Shown here: piece after piece, positions 43,130 to 52,900 of the stretch
Position numbering within the stretch: the stretch's first letter is position 1
Layout of the letters: every line of letters starts with the position of its first letter
From: Vescimonas fastidiosa
GTDB lineage: Bacteria > Bacillota > Clostridia > Oscillospirales > Oscillospiraceae
Direction: 5' to 3'
NCBI RefSeq assembly: GCF_018326305.1
Contig: NZ_AP023415.1
Location: 1,178,001 to 1,242,000, forward strand
DNA: 64,000 nt
Notes under the pieces: model-generated
Database searches by the model: none
Seen by the model: only the letters and a program-made list of their open reading frames with translations
Told to the model about the DNA's origin: nothing
Made by a program: the position numbers and the translations under genes

Positions 43130-43338
43130 GAGGAATCCCCCAGCGGGCTTCGCTGCCCTTTAGGCAAGGGGCCAAGGAGAACGGATTGCCACGACCAGTT
43201 TACGAACTGGTCTCGCAATGACACATTTACAAGAAATGCGGTGTAAGTCCGGTTCGGGCCGATGTAGGCATCGGCCCCTACGGAGGGTTACAAGGGATGC
43301 GGTAAGGCGGGCGACCGCAAGGGTCGCCCCTACGGAAA
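43130..43338. repeat. Repeat cluster between tsaB and upp
   Basis: Shortened family A copy at 43130-43225 (arm GACCAGTTTACGAACTGGTC), family B at about 43257-43283 (GCCGATG/CATCGGC) and 43307-43336 (GCGACC/GGTCGC). Confidence 0.88.
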
Positions 43339-43374
43339 GGGTATAAACTTACCGCGCAAGGCGGCAGGCTGAGG

Positions 43375-43489
43375 GGAGCGAACTGAGCGCTGCCGGTGGC
43401 AGAGGAAGCGAAGTGAGCGAGTGGCCGCGGTCAAAATTTTAAGCGACAGCCGTAAGGCAGCGCAAAAATTTTGGGCACCGCAACAGGAC
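43375..43489. repeat. 115-bp nested element, copy 2
   Basis: Same length and content as 25795-25909 and 44585-44699. It lies between GGCAGGCTGAGG and CAGCCCACCCTACGG, i.e. at the tip of a family B hairpin with a different arm (GGCTG/CAGCC). Confidence 0.85.
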
Positions 43490-43576
43490 CAGCCCACCCT
43501 ACGGACGGTTCTATCCTCGCTTCCCTCCCCTTTCATCATTTTGTTATAAATTTTTTTATATACGGAGGACACTTCT

Positions 43577-44218
43577 ATGAGCACAAAATTTCCCACCTTG
43601 CACATTGTGGACCACCCCCTGGTGCAGCACAAGCTGTCGGTAATGCGCGACAAGAACACCAGCGTAAAGGACTTCCGTACCCTGGTGGGGGAGGTCGCCA
43701 TGCTGCTGACCTATGAGGCAACCCGGAACCTGCCCATGACCACCAGGACCATCGAGACCCCCCTGTGTACCTACGAGGCCCCGGTGCTGGCGGGCAAGAA
43801 GATGGCTATTGTGCCCATTCTGCGGGCGGGCCTGGGCTTTGAAGACGGCATCCTGGCCCTGATCCCCTCTGCCCGGGTGGCCCATATCGGTATGTACCGG
43901 GATGAGGAGACCCTGGAGCCCCACTTCTACTTCCTGAAGTATCCCAAGGACATCGCAGACCGGGAGGTGCTCATTGTAGACCCCATGTTGGCTACCGGCG
44001 GCAGCGCCGACATGGCCATCACCAAGATGAAGGAGCTGGGCTGCAAAAACATCAAGCTGATGATCCTGGTGGCGGCTCCCGAGGGTGTGCAGTTCATCTA
44101 CGACCGGCACCCGGATGTGGAGATCTACTGCGCCGCTCTGGATGACCACCTGAATGAGAACGGCTACATCGTTCCCGGCCTGGGCGATGCAGGGGACCGG
44201 ATTTTCGGAACAAAGTAA
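43577..44218 (+). CDS. upp: Uracil phosphoribosyltransferase
   Basis: 213 residues. The PRPP loop [18 protein letters not shown] and the uracil-binding end [17 protein letters not shown] are diagnostic; [15 protein letters not shown] is also conserved. It salvages uracil to UMP. RBS GGAGG 8 bases upstream, own terminator. It stands alone, with no uracil permease beside it. Confidence 0.97.
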   Translation: MSTKFPTLHIVDHPLVQHKLSVMRDKNTSVKDFRTLVGEVAMLLTYEATRNLPMTTRTIETPLCTYEAPVLAGKKMAIVPILRAGLGFEDGILALIPSARVAHIGMYRDEETLEPHFYFLKYPKDIADREVLIVDPMLATGGSADMAITKMKELGCKNIKLMILVAAPEGVQFIYDRHPDVEIYCAALDDHLNENGYIVPGLGDAGDRIFGTK

Positions 44219-44232
44219 ATAATACGATGCGT

Positions 44233-44260
44233 AAGGGCGGGGGGTTCCCCGCCCTTTTTT
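44233..44260 (+). terminator. Terminator of upp
   Basis: AAGGGCGGGG-GGTT-CCCCGCCCTT then TTTT. Confidence 0.92.
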
Positions 44261-44317
44261 GCAGGTGTCGAGGGTCCGACAACGGACACACTCCCGGTCT
44301 GTGCGCAGGGGAAATCC

Positions 44318-44545
44318 CCGGGCGGGCGGACAGGGACGTCCGCCCCTACGGAGGGTTGCAAGAAGTGCCTGTGTGCGGGCCGATGTGGGCATCGGCCCCT
44401 ACGAAAGCGTTACAAGGGGTGCAGGAGAGAGCGGAATCCCCCAGTCACGGCTTTGCCGTGACAGCCCCCTTTAGGCAAGGGGGCCTTGGGGACGGGGGTT
44501 ACGGATTGCCACAGCCAGTGTGCGCACTGGCTTCGCAATGACAGG
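44318..44545. repeat. Repeat cluster after upp
   Basis: Family B at about 44329-44351 (GCGGACAG/GTCCGC) and 44377-44403 (GCCGATG/CATCGGC), full family A at 44433-44545 (arm AGCCAGTGTGCGCACTGGCT). Confidence 0.88.
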
Positions 44546-44584
44546 GTGGTTTTACAAGGGGGGCGGTGGGGCGGGCCGATGTGG

Positions 44585-44699
44585 GGAGCGAACTGAGCGC
44601 TGCCAGTGGCAGAGGAAGCGAGGTGAGCGAGTGGCCGCGGTCAAAATTTCCAGCGCCCGCCGTAAGGCAGCGCAGAAATTTTGGGCACCGCAACAGGAT
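44585..44699. repeat. 115-bp nested element, copy 3
   Basis: Between GCCGATGTGG and CATCGGCCCC of a family B hairpin, the same junctions as copy 1. Confidence 0.85.
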
Positions 44700-44834
44700 C
44701 ATCGGCCCCTACGGAGTTGGTTGTAGGGGCGGGTGACTCTGCTCGTCCGGGCGGTGTGCGGGGCATCCGGCGGGAATCATAGGGATGGCTGCGGATTTTT
44801 TTGGTATTTATAGATAAATTCGCAGAATTTCCTG

Positions 44835-44863
44835 TTGCGTTTTGGGGCGTTTTCGTGTAAAAT
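44835..44863 (+). promoter_or_regulatory. Promoter of the ssnA-RAYT-ygfK transcript
   Basis: TTGCGT (44835-44840), 17-base spacer, TAAAAT (44858-44863). Start expected near 44870. Confidence 0.75.
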
Positions 44864-44869
44864 AGGGAT

Positions 44870-45060
44870 ACAATCAAGATTGGTAGCTGTAAGGAAGTGC
44901 TTTGCGCACGGGCTGCAACTATCACTCGGCGCTGTGCTTGAGTGTTTCAGATCCTCTCAGGAGGGTTTGGAACATTTTTCGTTATAGGCGGCAGTGTCGA
45001 ATATAGGGAGAAAGGTCTTGACTCAAATCCGTAACAGCGAGAAAACAGCAAGGAGGAAAA
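44870..45060 (+). promoter_or_regulatory. Long structured 5' leader of ssnA, unassigned
   Basis: About 195 transcribed bases precede the ssnA ATG. Visible hairpins: GTGC-TTTGC-GCAC within GTAGC..GCTGC (about 44884-44927), ACTC..GAGT (44933-44953), CCTC-TCA-GGAGG (44955-44967). No T-run terminator is obvious. The leader fits no riboswitch class I can name; a purine, molybdenum or selenium signal would suit the genes. RBS AGGAGG at 45051-45056. Confidence 0.45.
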
Positions 45061-45064
45061 AAGA

Positions 45065-46408
45065 ATGTATTTAGTCACCAACGGCAGACTCATCACCCGT
45101 GACCCCGACGGCAAGGGGTACTATGAGCACGGCGCTGTGGCCTACGAGGGCAGCCAAATCGTAGAGGTAGGCGAGGAAAGTGCCCTGCGGGCCAAGTACG
45201 CGGATGCGGAGATCATCGACGCCAAGGGCGGCGTCATCATGCCCGCCCTCATCAACGCCCACACCCACATCTACTCCGCTTTGGCCAGGGGCCTGTCCAT
45301 TGTGGGCAACAACCCCACCAATTTCTACGAGGTGCTGGACGGAACCTGGTGGGCCATCGACCGCCACCTGATGATGGACGGTACCCGCGCCAGCGCCACC
45401 GCCCTCTACATGGACTCCATCAAGCAGGGCGTCACCACCATCTTTGACCACCACGCTTCTTACGGCGAGATCCCCGGCACCCTGCACACCATTGCCGAAG
45501 AGAGCAAGCGTCTGGGCCTGCGCTCCTGCCTGTGCTATGAGGTCTCCGACCGGGACGGCGAGGAGAAGTGCCTCCAGGCCATTCAGGAGAATGCCGACTT
45601 CATCAGCGAGTGCGAGAAGAACAAGGACCCCATGCTGGCCGCCATGTTCGGCGGGCACGCCCTGTTCACCATCTCCGACAAGACCTTTGACCGCATGGTG
45701 GAGGCCAACAATGGCCGCACCGGCTACCACATCCATGTGTCCGAGGGCATGAACGATGTGTATGACTCCCTGCAGAACTATGGCCGCCGCCCCGTGCAGC
45801 GCCTGCAAGACCATGGCATTCTGGGGGAAAAGACCATCCTGGGCCACTGCATCCATGTGAACACCGCCGAAATGGAGATCATCAAGGAGACCGGCACCAT
45901 GGTGGTGAACAATCCCGAGAGCAATATGGGCAACGCCATCGGCATCTGCCCGGTACTCCAGCTGCACAAGCGGGGCATTCTCCTGGGCATGGGCACCGAC
46001 GCCTATACCAACGACATGCTGGAGTCCCTGAAGGTGGCCCTGTGCTCCCAGCGCAGCCAGAACTGCCTGCCCAATGTGGGCTGGTGCGAGGTCACGGATA
46101 TGCTGTTCAAGAACAACGCCAAGATCGGCGAGAAGTACTTCCCCGCCACCCTGGGCGTGCTGAAGGCCGGCGCCGCCGCCGACATCATCGTGATGGATTA
46201 CAAGCCCTTCACCCCCTTCTCCGATGAGAACATCGACGGCCACATGATCTTCGGCATGACCGGCCGCCAGTGCCAGACCACCATCGCAAACGGCAAGGTC
46301 CTTATGCAGGATCGCGTGCTGGTGGGTATCGATGAGGAGGCCGAGAATGCTCACATCCTGGAGGCCGCCAAGAAGCTTTGGGGAGATCTGAATCACCGGG
46401 TGTATTGA
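45065..46408 (+). CDS. ssnA: Putative aminohydrolase SsnA
   Basis: 447 residues, close to the 442 of E. coli SsnA and similar along its length: MPALINAHTHIYSALARGL (metal-binding HxH), VTTIFDHHASYGEIPG, GYHIHVSEGMNDVYDSL, GHCIHVN and GMGTDAYTNDMLESLK supply the His and Asp ligands. It belongs to the guanine/chlorohydrolase-type amidohydrolases and occurs in purine-breakdown clusters with selenium-dependent molybdenum hydroxylases and ygfK; its substrate is unproven. Preceded by a long leader; the stop overlaps the RAYT start by one base. Confidence 0.9.
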   Translation: MYLVTNGRLITRDPDGKGYYEHGAVAYEGSQIVEVGEESALRAKYADAEIIDAKGGVIMPALINAHTHIYSALARGLSIVGNNPTNFYEVLDGTWWAIDRHLMMDGTRASATALYMDSIKQGVTTIFDHHASYGEIPGTLHTIAEESKRLGLRSCLCYEVSDRDGEEKCLQAIQENADFISECEKNKDPMLAAMFGGHALFTISDKTFDRMVEANNGRTGYHIHVSEGMNDVYDSLQNYGRRPVQRLQDHGILGEKTILGHCIHVNTAEMEIIKETGTMVVNNPESNMGNAIGICPVLQLHKRGILLGMGTDAYTNDMLESLKVALCSQRSQNCLPNVGWCEVTDMLFKNNAKIGEKYFPATLGVLKAGAAADIIVMDYKPFTPFSDENIDGHMIFGMTGRQCQTTIANGKVLMQDRVLVGIDEEAENAHILEAAKKLWGDLNHRVY

Positions 46409-46875
46409 TGTTGCCGAAGCGCAAGAGCCCGCGATTGCCTAACCACGATTACGCCTGTGGTTGGTATTTTGTGACCATATGTACAAAAGATAAGCGGTAC
46501 AGTCTTGGTACTGTCGTAGGGGGCGATGCCCACATCGCCCCGCATGTGGAACTTTCAAATATAGGCTCTGTCGCAGAGATGTACCTCAAACGCATCCCCG
46601 GCATAGACACATATGTTGTTATGCCGAATCATGTGCATTTCATCGTATCCATTGCCACGGAGGGCGGGCCGATGTGGGCATCGGCCCCTACGCAAACATT
46701 GGGATGCTTGGTGCGTTCTTTCAAAACCCTTTCAACGAAAGCTGCCGGGCAAAAACTCTGGCAGCGAGGCTACTACGACCATATCGTTCGGTGTGAGGCG
46801 GATTATCTCCGCATTTGGCAATATATGGATGAAAACCCCGTCCGGTGGACGGAGGACGAGTATTATTTTGAATAA
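46408..46875 (+). CDS. REP-associated tyrosine transposase (RAYT, Y1/IS200-like)
   Basis: 155 residues. The N-terminus GWYFVTICTKDKR, the HUH metal site MPNHVHFIVS (His75, His77) and the Tyr-containing LWQRGYYDHIVR with YMDENPVRW are typical. RAYTs nick single-stranded REP hairpins. The frame contains two family B palindromes, at 46516-46543 (encoding VVGGDAHIAP) and 46664-46692 (encoding GPMWASAPT), in opposite orientation around the HUH site. The ATG at 46408 overlaps the ssnA stop (TGATG) and the gene ends 17 bases before ygfK, so it is expressed within a metabolic operon. Intact, no frameshift. Confidence 0.88.
   Translation: MLPKRKSPRLPNHDYACGWYFVTICTKDKRYSLGTVVGGDAHIAPHVELSNIGSVAEMYLKRIPGIDTYVVMPNHVHFIVSIATEGGPMWASAPTQTLGCLVRSFKTLSTKAAGQKLWQRGYYDHIVRCEADYLRIWQYMDENPVRWTEDEYYFE
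46516..46543 (+). repeat. Family B palindrome inside the RAYT gene, copy 1
   Basis: GTAGGGGGCGATGCCCACAT, continuing as CGCCCCGC; same as the intergenic copy at 26197-26224. Confidence 0.92.
46664..46692 (-). repeat. Family B palindrome inside the RAYT gene, copy 2
   Basis: GCGGGCCGATGTGGGCATCG, continuing as GCCCCTACG; identical to 44375-44403 and in reverse orientation to copy 1. Confidence 0.92.
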
Positions 46876-46892
46876 GTATAGGAGGAAGCCCT

Positions 46893-49844
46893 ATGTCTGA
46901 AAAAATGTATCCCATTCCTTTTAAGTCTCTTATGAACTGGGTGGTCACCGAGTACGCCATGAGCGGTGAGATCTTCGGCGTACACAAGGCCTACAAGGCC
47001 AGCGGCAAGAGCCTGCCCATTTTCGGTGAGCGCATCGAGACCCCCTTCGGGCCCGCCGCCGGTCCCAACAGCCAGCTGGCGCAGAACATCATCGCCGCCT
47101 ACTTCGCCGGGGCCCGCTTCTTTGAGGTCAAGACCGTGCAGAAGATGGACGGCGCCGACCTGGCCGCCTGTGTGCCCAGACCCTGCATCCTGGCAAACGA
47201 CGAGGGCTACAACCAGGAGTGGTCCACGGAGCTGACCGTGCCCCAGGCCATGGACGAATACATCAAGGCCTGGTGCACGCTGAAGGTCCTTTCCAAGGTC
47301 TACGGCCTGGGCGACCCCAACGGGTTCGTATTCAATATGTCCGTGGGCTATGACCTGGAGGGCATCAAGGGCGAGAAGGTGGACACCTACCTCAACGGCA
47401 TGATGGACGCCACCAAGACCGCCATTTTCGGTGAGTGCAAGGCAGTGCTCAAGGAGCTGTTCCCCCAGGAGAGCGACTACATTGACGCCATCTCCCCCTG
47501 CGTTTCCCGCAGCGTCACCGTGTCCACCCTCCACGGCTGCCCCCCGGATGAGATCGAGCGCATTGCCTCCTACCTCATTTCCGAAAAGCACCTGCACACC
47601 TTCGTGAAGTGCAACCCCACCATCCTGGGCTATGAGACCGCCCGGACCATTCTGGACGGCATGGGCTATGACTATATCGTGTTTGACGACCACCACTTCC
47701 GGGAGGACCTCCAGTGGGCGGACGCCGTGCCTATGTTTGAGCGCCTGCAGGATCTGGCCGACAAGTGCGGCCTGGAATTCGGACTGAAGCTCTCCAACAC
47801 CTTCCCCGTGGACACCACCCGGGGTGAGCTGCCCAACGACGAAATGTATATGTCCGGCCGGTCCCTCTTCCCCCTGACCATTGAGATGTGCCACCGGATC
47901 TCCCGCCAGTTCAAGGGTAAGATGCGCATTTCCTTCGCAGGCGGCGCGGAATACTTCAACTGCGACAAGCTCTTTGCCGCCGGTATCTGGCCCATCACCG
48001 TAGCCACCACCATCCTCAAGCCCGGCGGATACAACCGCCTGCTGCAGATGGTGGAAAAGGTGGAGTCCATGCCCTACAAGGCCTTTGACGGCACCTGCAC
48101 CGAGGCCATCTGCGCCCTGTCCGCCGCTTCTCACACGGACTATCACCATGTCAAGCCCATCAAGCCCCTGCCCAAGCGCAAGAGCGAGAAGAATGTGCCC
48201 TGGATCGACTGCTTCACTGCCCCCTGTAAGGGCGGCTGCCCCATCGAGCAGGACATTCCCGAGTATGTGGAGCTGTGCCGCAAGGAGCTGTACGGCCCGG
48301 CCCTGAAGCTTATCACCGAGAAGAATCCCCTGCCCTTCCTCACGGGCACCATCTGCGCGCACCGCTGCCAGAACAAGTGTACCCGCAACTTCTACGAGGA
48401 GTCCGTGCAGATCCGCGACACCAAGCTGGTGGCGGCCTACCACGGCTATGAGGCCCTCATGGCCTCCATCCGGAAGCCCGCTAAGGTTTCCGGCAAGAAG
48501 GCCGCCATCATCGGCGGCGGCCCCACCGGCATCGCCGCGGCCTATTTCCTGGGCCGGGCCGGTATCGAGACCACCATCTTTGAGCGCGAGCGGTGCCTCG
48601 GCGGCGTGCCCCGGCATGTGATCCCCTCCTTCCGCATTGCCAACGAGACCATCGAGAAGGACATTGCCCTGATGCAGAAGTACGATGTGGAGGTCAAGTG
48701 CGGCGCCCCCGCTCCCTCTGTGGAGGAGCTGAAGAAACTGGGCTACACCCACATTCTCTTCGCCGTAGGCGCCTGGAAGCCCGGCAAGCTGGACATCCCC
48801 GGCGATGTGGCCGGTGCCATCCAGTGGATGAAGGGCGTGAAGGCCGGAAACATCGCCGTAGGCGGCAATGTGGTGGTGGTAGGCGGCGGCAACACCGCCA
48901 TGGACGCAGCCCGTCTTGCCAAGCGCAGCGGCGCTAAGAATGTGACCCTGGTGTATCGCCGCACCAAGAAGTATATGCCCGCCGACGAGCATGAGCTGGC
49001 TCTGGCCCTTCAGGACGGCGTGGCCTTTGCCGAGCTGGCCGCCCCCGTGGCCCAGGCGGACGGCGTGCTCAAGTGTGAGCAGATGAAGCTGGGCGAGGCC
49101 GACGCCTCCGGCCGCCGCAGCCCCGTGGGCACCGGCGAGTTCTTCACCGTGCCCTGCGACCTGGTCATCTCCGCCGTGGGTGAGCAGGTGGACGACGCTC
49201 TCATGAGCGCCAACGGCATCGAGCTGGACAAGAAGGGCCGTCCCGCCTTCAAGACCAATGTGGAGGGCGTGTACGCCGCCGGCGACGCCACCCGGGGTCC
49301 CGCCACCGTGGTGGAGGGCATTGCCGACGCCGCCCGGTTCGCAGAGGAAGTTATCGGCGCGGCTCACACCTATGAGATCCCCGCTGCGGCCTATATCACC
49401 AAGGCCGACGCCATCGCTAAGAAGGGCACCCTGCTCATGAGCAAGGACGCCTGCTGCGAGGGCAAGCGCTGCCTGCAGTGCAGCACCGTCTGCGAAAACT
49501 GCGTGGACTCCTGCCCCAACCGGGCTAATGTGGCCATTGCCATGGCCGACGGCAGCCACCAGATCGTCCATGTGGACAAGATGTGCAACGAGTGCGGCAA
49601 CTGCACCCAGTTCTGCCCCTATGCCTCCGAGCCCTGCCACGACAAGTTCACCCTGTTCCAGACCGCGGAGGACATGGTGGACTCCAAGAACGCCGGTGTG
49701 CTGTTCCTGGGCGGCGATATGGTTCGTGTGCGCACCTTCGGTGAGCCCAAGGACTACGATTTGAGCCGCGACAATGACCTGCCCGCCGACCTGGAGAAGC
49801 TGATCGTCACCATTCGTGACAAATACAGCTACCTGTTTGGCTGA
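46893..49844 (+). CDS. ygfK: YgfK-like FAD/Fe-S oxidoreductase (putative selenate reductase subunit)
   Basis: 983 residues (E. coli YgfK about 1030). Order: dihydroorotate-dehydrogenase-like region (~1-400; TPFGPAAGPNSQLAQN, STLHGCPPDEIERIA); Cys cluster APCKGGCPIEQDIPEYV (~447); GltD-like FAD site AAIIGGGPTGIAAAYF (~537) and NAD(P)H site VVVVGGGNTAMDAARLAK (~660); then two [4Fe-4S] ferredoxin sites (RCLQCSTVCENCVDSCP and MCNECGNCTQFCPY, ~865-910). Such proteins pass electrons in purine or selenium-linked reactions; the true substrate is unknown. RBS AGGAGG 9 bases before the ATG. The selenium hydroxylase usually found with it is not in the window. Confidence 0.88.
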   Translation: MSEKMYPIPFKSLMNWVVTEYAMSGEIFGVHKAYKASGKSLPIFGERIETPFGPAAGPNSQLAQNIIAAYFAGARFFEVKTVQKMDGADLAACVPRPCILANDEGYNQEWSTELTVPQAMDEYIKAWCTLKVLSKVYGLGDPNGFVFNMSVGYDLEGIKGEKVDTYLNGMMDATKTAIFGECKAVLKELFPQESDYIDAISPCVSRSVTVSTLHGCPPDEIERIASYLISEKHLHTFVKCNPTILGYETARTILDGMGYDYIVFDDHHFREDLQWADAVPMFERLQDLADKCGLEFGLKLSNTFPVDTTRGELPNDEMYMSGRSLFPLTIEMCHRISRQFKGKMRISFAGGAEYFNCDKLFAAGIWPITVATTILKPGGYNRLLQMVEKVESMPYKAFDGTCTEAICALSAASHTDYHHVKPIKPLPKRKSEKNVPWIDCFTAPCKGGCPIEQDIPEYVELCRKELYGPALKLITEKNPLPFLTGTICAHRCQNKCTRNFYEESVQIRDTKLVAAYHGYEALMASIRKPAKVSGKKAAIIGGGPTGIAAAYFLGRAGIETTIFERERCLGGVPRHVIPSFRIANETIEKDIALMQKYDVEVKCGAPAPSVEELKKLGYTHILFAVGAWKPGKLDIPGDVAGAIQWMKGVKAGNIAVGGNVVVVGGGNTAMDAARLAKRSGAKNVTLVYRRTKKYMPADEHELALALQDGVAFAELAAPVAQADGVLKCEQMKLGEADASGRRSPVGTGEFFTVPCDLVISAVGEQVDDALMSANGIELDKKGRPAFKTNVEGVYAAGDATRGPATVVEGIADAARFAEEVIGAAHTYEIPAAAYITKADAIAKKGTLLMSKDACCEGKRCLQCSTVCENCVDSCPNRANVAIAMADGSHQIVHVDKMCNECGNCTQFCPYASEPCHDKFTLFQTAEDMVDSKNAGVLFLGGDMVRVRTFGEPKDYDLSRDNDLPADLEKLIVTIRDKYSYLFG

Positions 49845-49876
49845 GCCAAAGCGCTTTTCCCTCAAAACTTATAAAG

Positions 49877-49914
49877 AACCGCCCTGTCCCTTATTTCGGG
49901 GACAGGGCGGTTTT
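49877..49914. terminator. Bidirectional terminator between ygfK and the giant surface gene
   Basis: AACCGCCCTGTCCC / GGGACAGGGCGGTT stem, 10-base loop, T on the plus side and A/T on the minus side. Confidence 0.9.
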
Positions 49915-49947
49915 GCTATGGGTTATCGGCCCTTGCGGGCGGCATTA

Positions 49948-52900
49948 TCAGCCGTTCTCGCGCTTTTTGCGGCGGACTGCCACCAGGGCGCCCAGGCCGC
50001 ACAGGGCTGCCAGGGAAACCCACAGGGTCAGGCTGGCGGTGTCACCGGTGGGCACCACGGCGGGTGCAGCGGTAACGGTGAACACAGTCTCAGCTGTGCC
50101 GGAGGCGGAGGTCACACCCAGGGTGTGCTGCCCCACGGACAGGGTGCTCAGGTAATCGGCCTTCAGCGTCACCAGAATACTTCCCTCCCGGAGGGTGTAC
50201 TGGGTAGCATCCAGCACTTTGCCGTCCACGCTGACGGAGAGGAAGTCCTCGAAGGAGGCATCGGATCGGAAGGTCAGATCGGTATTGCCGCCGGACTGGT
50301 GCTTGCCGTTGGCGCCCTCCACGATGGTGGGAGCCAGCTTCGCCACAGGCTCGGTGCGCAGCACCAAGCCACAGACGGTGCAGGTGAAGGTCTTTTCACC
50401 CTCCACAGCAGCGGTGGGTTCCTTGGTGATCTTGCCCTCGTCGGAGATGTGCTTCTCAACGGTGGAGGTCACATCGCAGTCATCGCGCTTGCAGGTCTGC
50501 CAGTGGCCGGTTTCATCGTGCAGATAGGGCTGGCCTGCAAAGTCGTGGCCCAGGGCGGTGCCTGCGGCGGTGAAGGTCTCGCTGCCGTTTTCGGCGCAGC
50601 GCTCACAGCTCTTATAGTACACAGCGTCCTCGGTGCAGGTGGCGGCGCTCTTCAGGTGGGCGGCGCCGGTGTCCTCCCGGGTGTAGCTGTGGCCCAGAGC
50701 GGTATCCGCAGCGATGAAGGTCTCGGTGCCGTTCTTGCCGCAGCGCTCGCAGCTCTTATAGTACACAGCGTCCTCGGTGCAGGTGGCGGGGGTCTTCAGG
50801 TGCTCGGCACCGGTGTCTTCCTTGGTATAGCTGTGGCCCAGGGGGTTGCCGTCGGTGAAGGTCTTGTCCGTGCTGTGGGTATCACAGCGGGAGCAGTCGT
50901 AATAGTACACGGCGGCCTCGGTGCAGGTGGCACCGCTCTTCAGGTGCGCATCATCCACCAGCTTCTCGGTGAAGTTGTGGCCCAGGGGATCACCATAGGA
51001 ATAGGTATCCGCGGTACTGTGCTCATTGCAGCGGGAGCAGTCGTAGTAGTACACGGCAGACTCGGTGCAGGTGGCGGCACTCTTCAGGTGGGCGGCATCT
51101 GTCACTTTCTCGGTGAAGTTGTGGCCCAGGGGATCACCATAGGAATAGGTATCCGCGGTGCTGTGGGTATCGCAGCGGGAGCAGTCGTAGTAGTACACGG
51201 CAGACTCGGTGCAGGTAGCGGCACTCTTCAGGTGGGCGGCATCTGTCACTTTCTCGGTGAAGTCGTGGCCCAGGGGATCACCATAGGAATAGGTATCCGC
51301 GGTGCTGTGGGTATCGCAGCGGGAGCAGTCGTAGTAGTACACGGCGGCCTCGGTGCAGGTGGCACCACTCTTCAGGTGAGCGGCATCTGTCACTTTCTCG
51401 GTGAAGTCGTGGCCCAGGGCGGACTTCAGGAAGCGATCGTTGGTGTCGTAAGCCTTAGAGGTATCCATGTCGCCGTTCTTGTCGGCAAAATACTTGCCGC
51501 AGTCGGCGCAGTGCCAGTAGGCATCGTTGCCGGGCTGGGTGCAGGTGGGTGCCTTGGCTTCCGTCTTTTGGGCCAGAAGATGGTTATTGGGGTCCTTATC
51601 CGCCAGCTTGTAGCCGCAAACCTGGCACTTGGACTCGGCTACGCAGGTGGCTTCATTGGCGGAATGGGCCTGGTGGGCTGTCTCCTGGGTGCAGCTGTCG
51701 TGCTTGCAGATCTGCCAGTGCTCGGTGGTGCTGGTCTTATAGGGCTGGCCGGAGAAGTCGTGGCCCAGAGCGTTCAGCAGGAAGCTGGCATTACTGTTGT
51801 AAGCGACGGTGGAATCCAGCTTGCCGTCCTTGTCGGCATAGTAGTTGCCGCAGTCGGCGCAGTACCAATAGGCATCGTTGCCGCCCACTTCGCAGGTGGG
51901 AGCCACGGCCTTCGTCTGTTTAGCGTTCTTATGGGTCAGAGCCGCGATGTCAAAGGCGCTGGCGTCGTCATACAGAGTCTTGTCGCCGTCCTTGAAATAC
52001 TTGTGGCAGTCGGCGCAGTAGTTATAAGCCTCGTTGCCCGCAGCGCCGCAGGTGGGAGCCTTGTAAGCGGTGGAAGTGACCTTGCCCTCGGTGTGGTTGT
52101 GGGCATTGAACTCGCCATACTGGGCATGGCAGGTGGTACACACAGCCTTGGTGACGCAGGTGGCGGGGGTGTCGGTCATGTGGTTTCCACGCTCCTCGGC
52201 GGAGCAGCCGGGCACGGTGCAGTTGCGCCAGTGCTGGGTGTCGTCATGCTGCCAACTGCCCCAAACATGATCGGTGGGGTGCTGGATGGTAAAGGTCCAG
52301 GTGGCTGCCGTGAGGCCATCGGTGGGAGCGAAGTTACCGTCGCCGGTGATGACCAGATACACCTGGTAGGTGCCGGGATCGGTGGGATTCTCTACCACCT
52401 TGTCGCCCTGCTTATACACCAGAGAGGTCTTGCAGCCGCCCAGGGTCAGAGGAGCCTTCAGGCTAATGGTGGCGGCCTTGGCATTGCCGTCCCAAATCAG
52501 GTTTTCGGGGGCAGCAAAGGTGAAGTCCTGCGCCTGGGCCGCTCTCTTGGAGATGATCCAGGTGAGGGTGTTGCTCTCGGGGGTGGCGCTCCACTGGTAT
52601 CTATCCTCTTCCAGCTTCACAGTCACGGTGTAGGAGCCCGCGTTGGTGGCCTTGGTGATGCCCTCCACGGTGTAGCCCTCGTCGCCGATGGGCAGGGTGT
52701 GCTCTTTACCGGTATAGGTGTAGCTGAGGCTGGGTGCGGGGAAGCTGATCGCCTTGAGATACTTAGGTACGGTCACGGCGGCAGCATCGGAGGTGTAGGA
52801 AATATCCGTTGCCTTGACGCGGACATAGTAGGTGCCCTGGCCGCCTACGGTGGTAGTGCCCTCGGCGCAGGGGGTCCAGGTCTCGCTGTCGGGAGAGGTG

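Noticed and set aside
44884-44970. tRNA or purine riboswitch in the ssnA leader
   Set aside because: No T-arm or CCA-end pattern, and the purine-aptamer core sequences are missing.
46863-49865. 1000-codon minus-strand frame opposite ygfK
   Set aside because: ygfK has clear domains and RBS; the antisense frame has low-complexity shadow composition.
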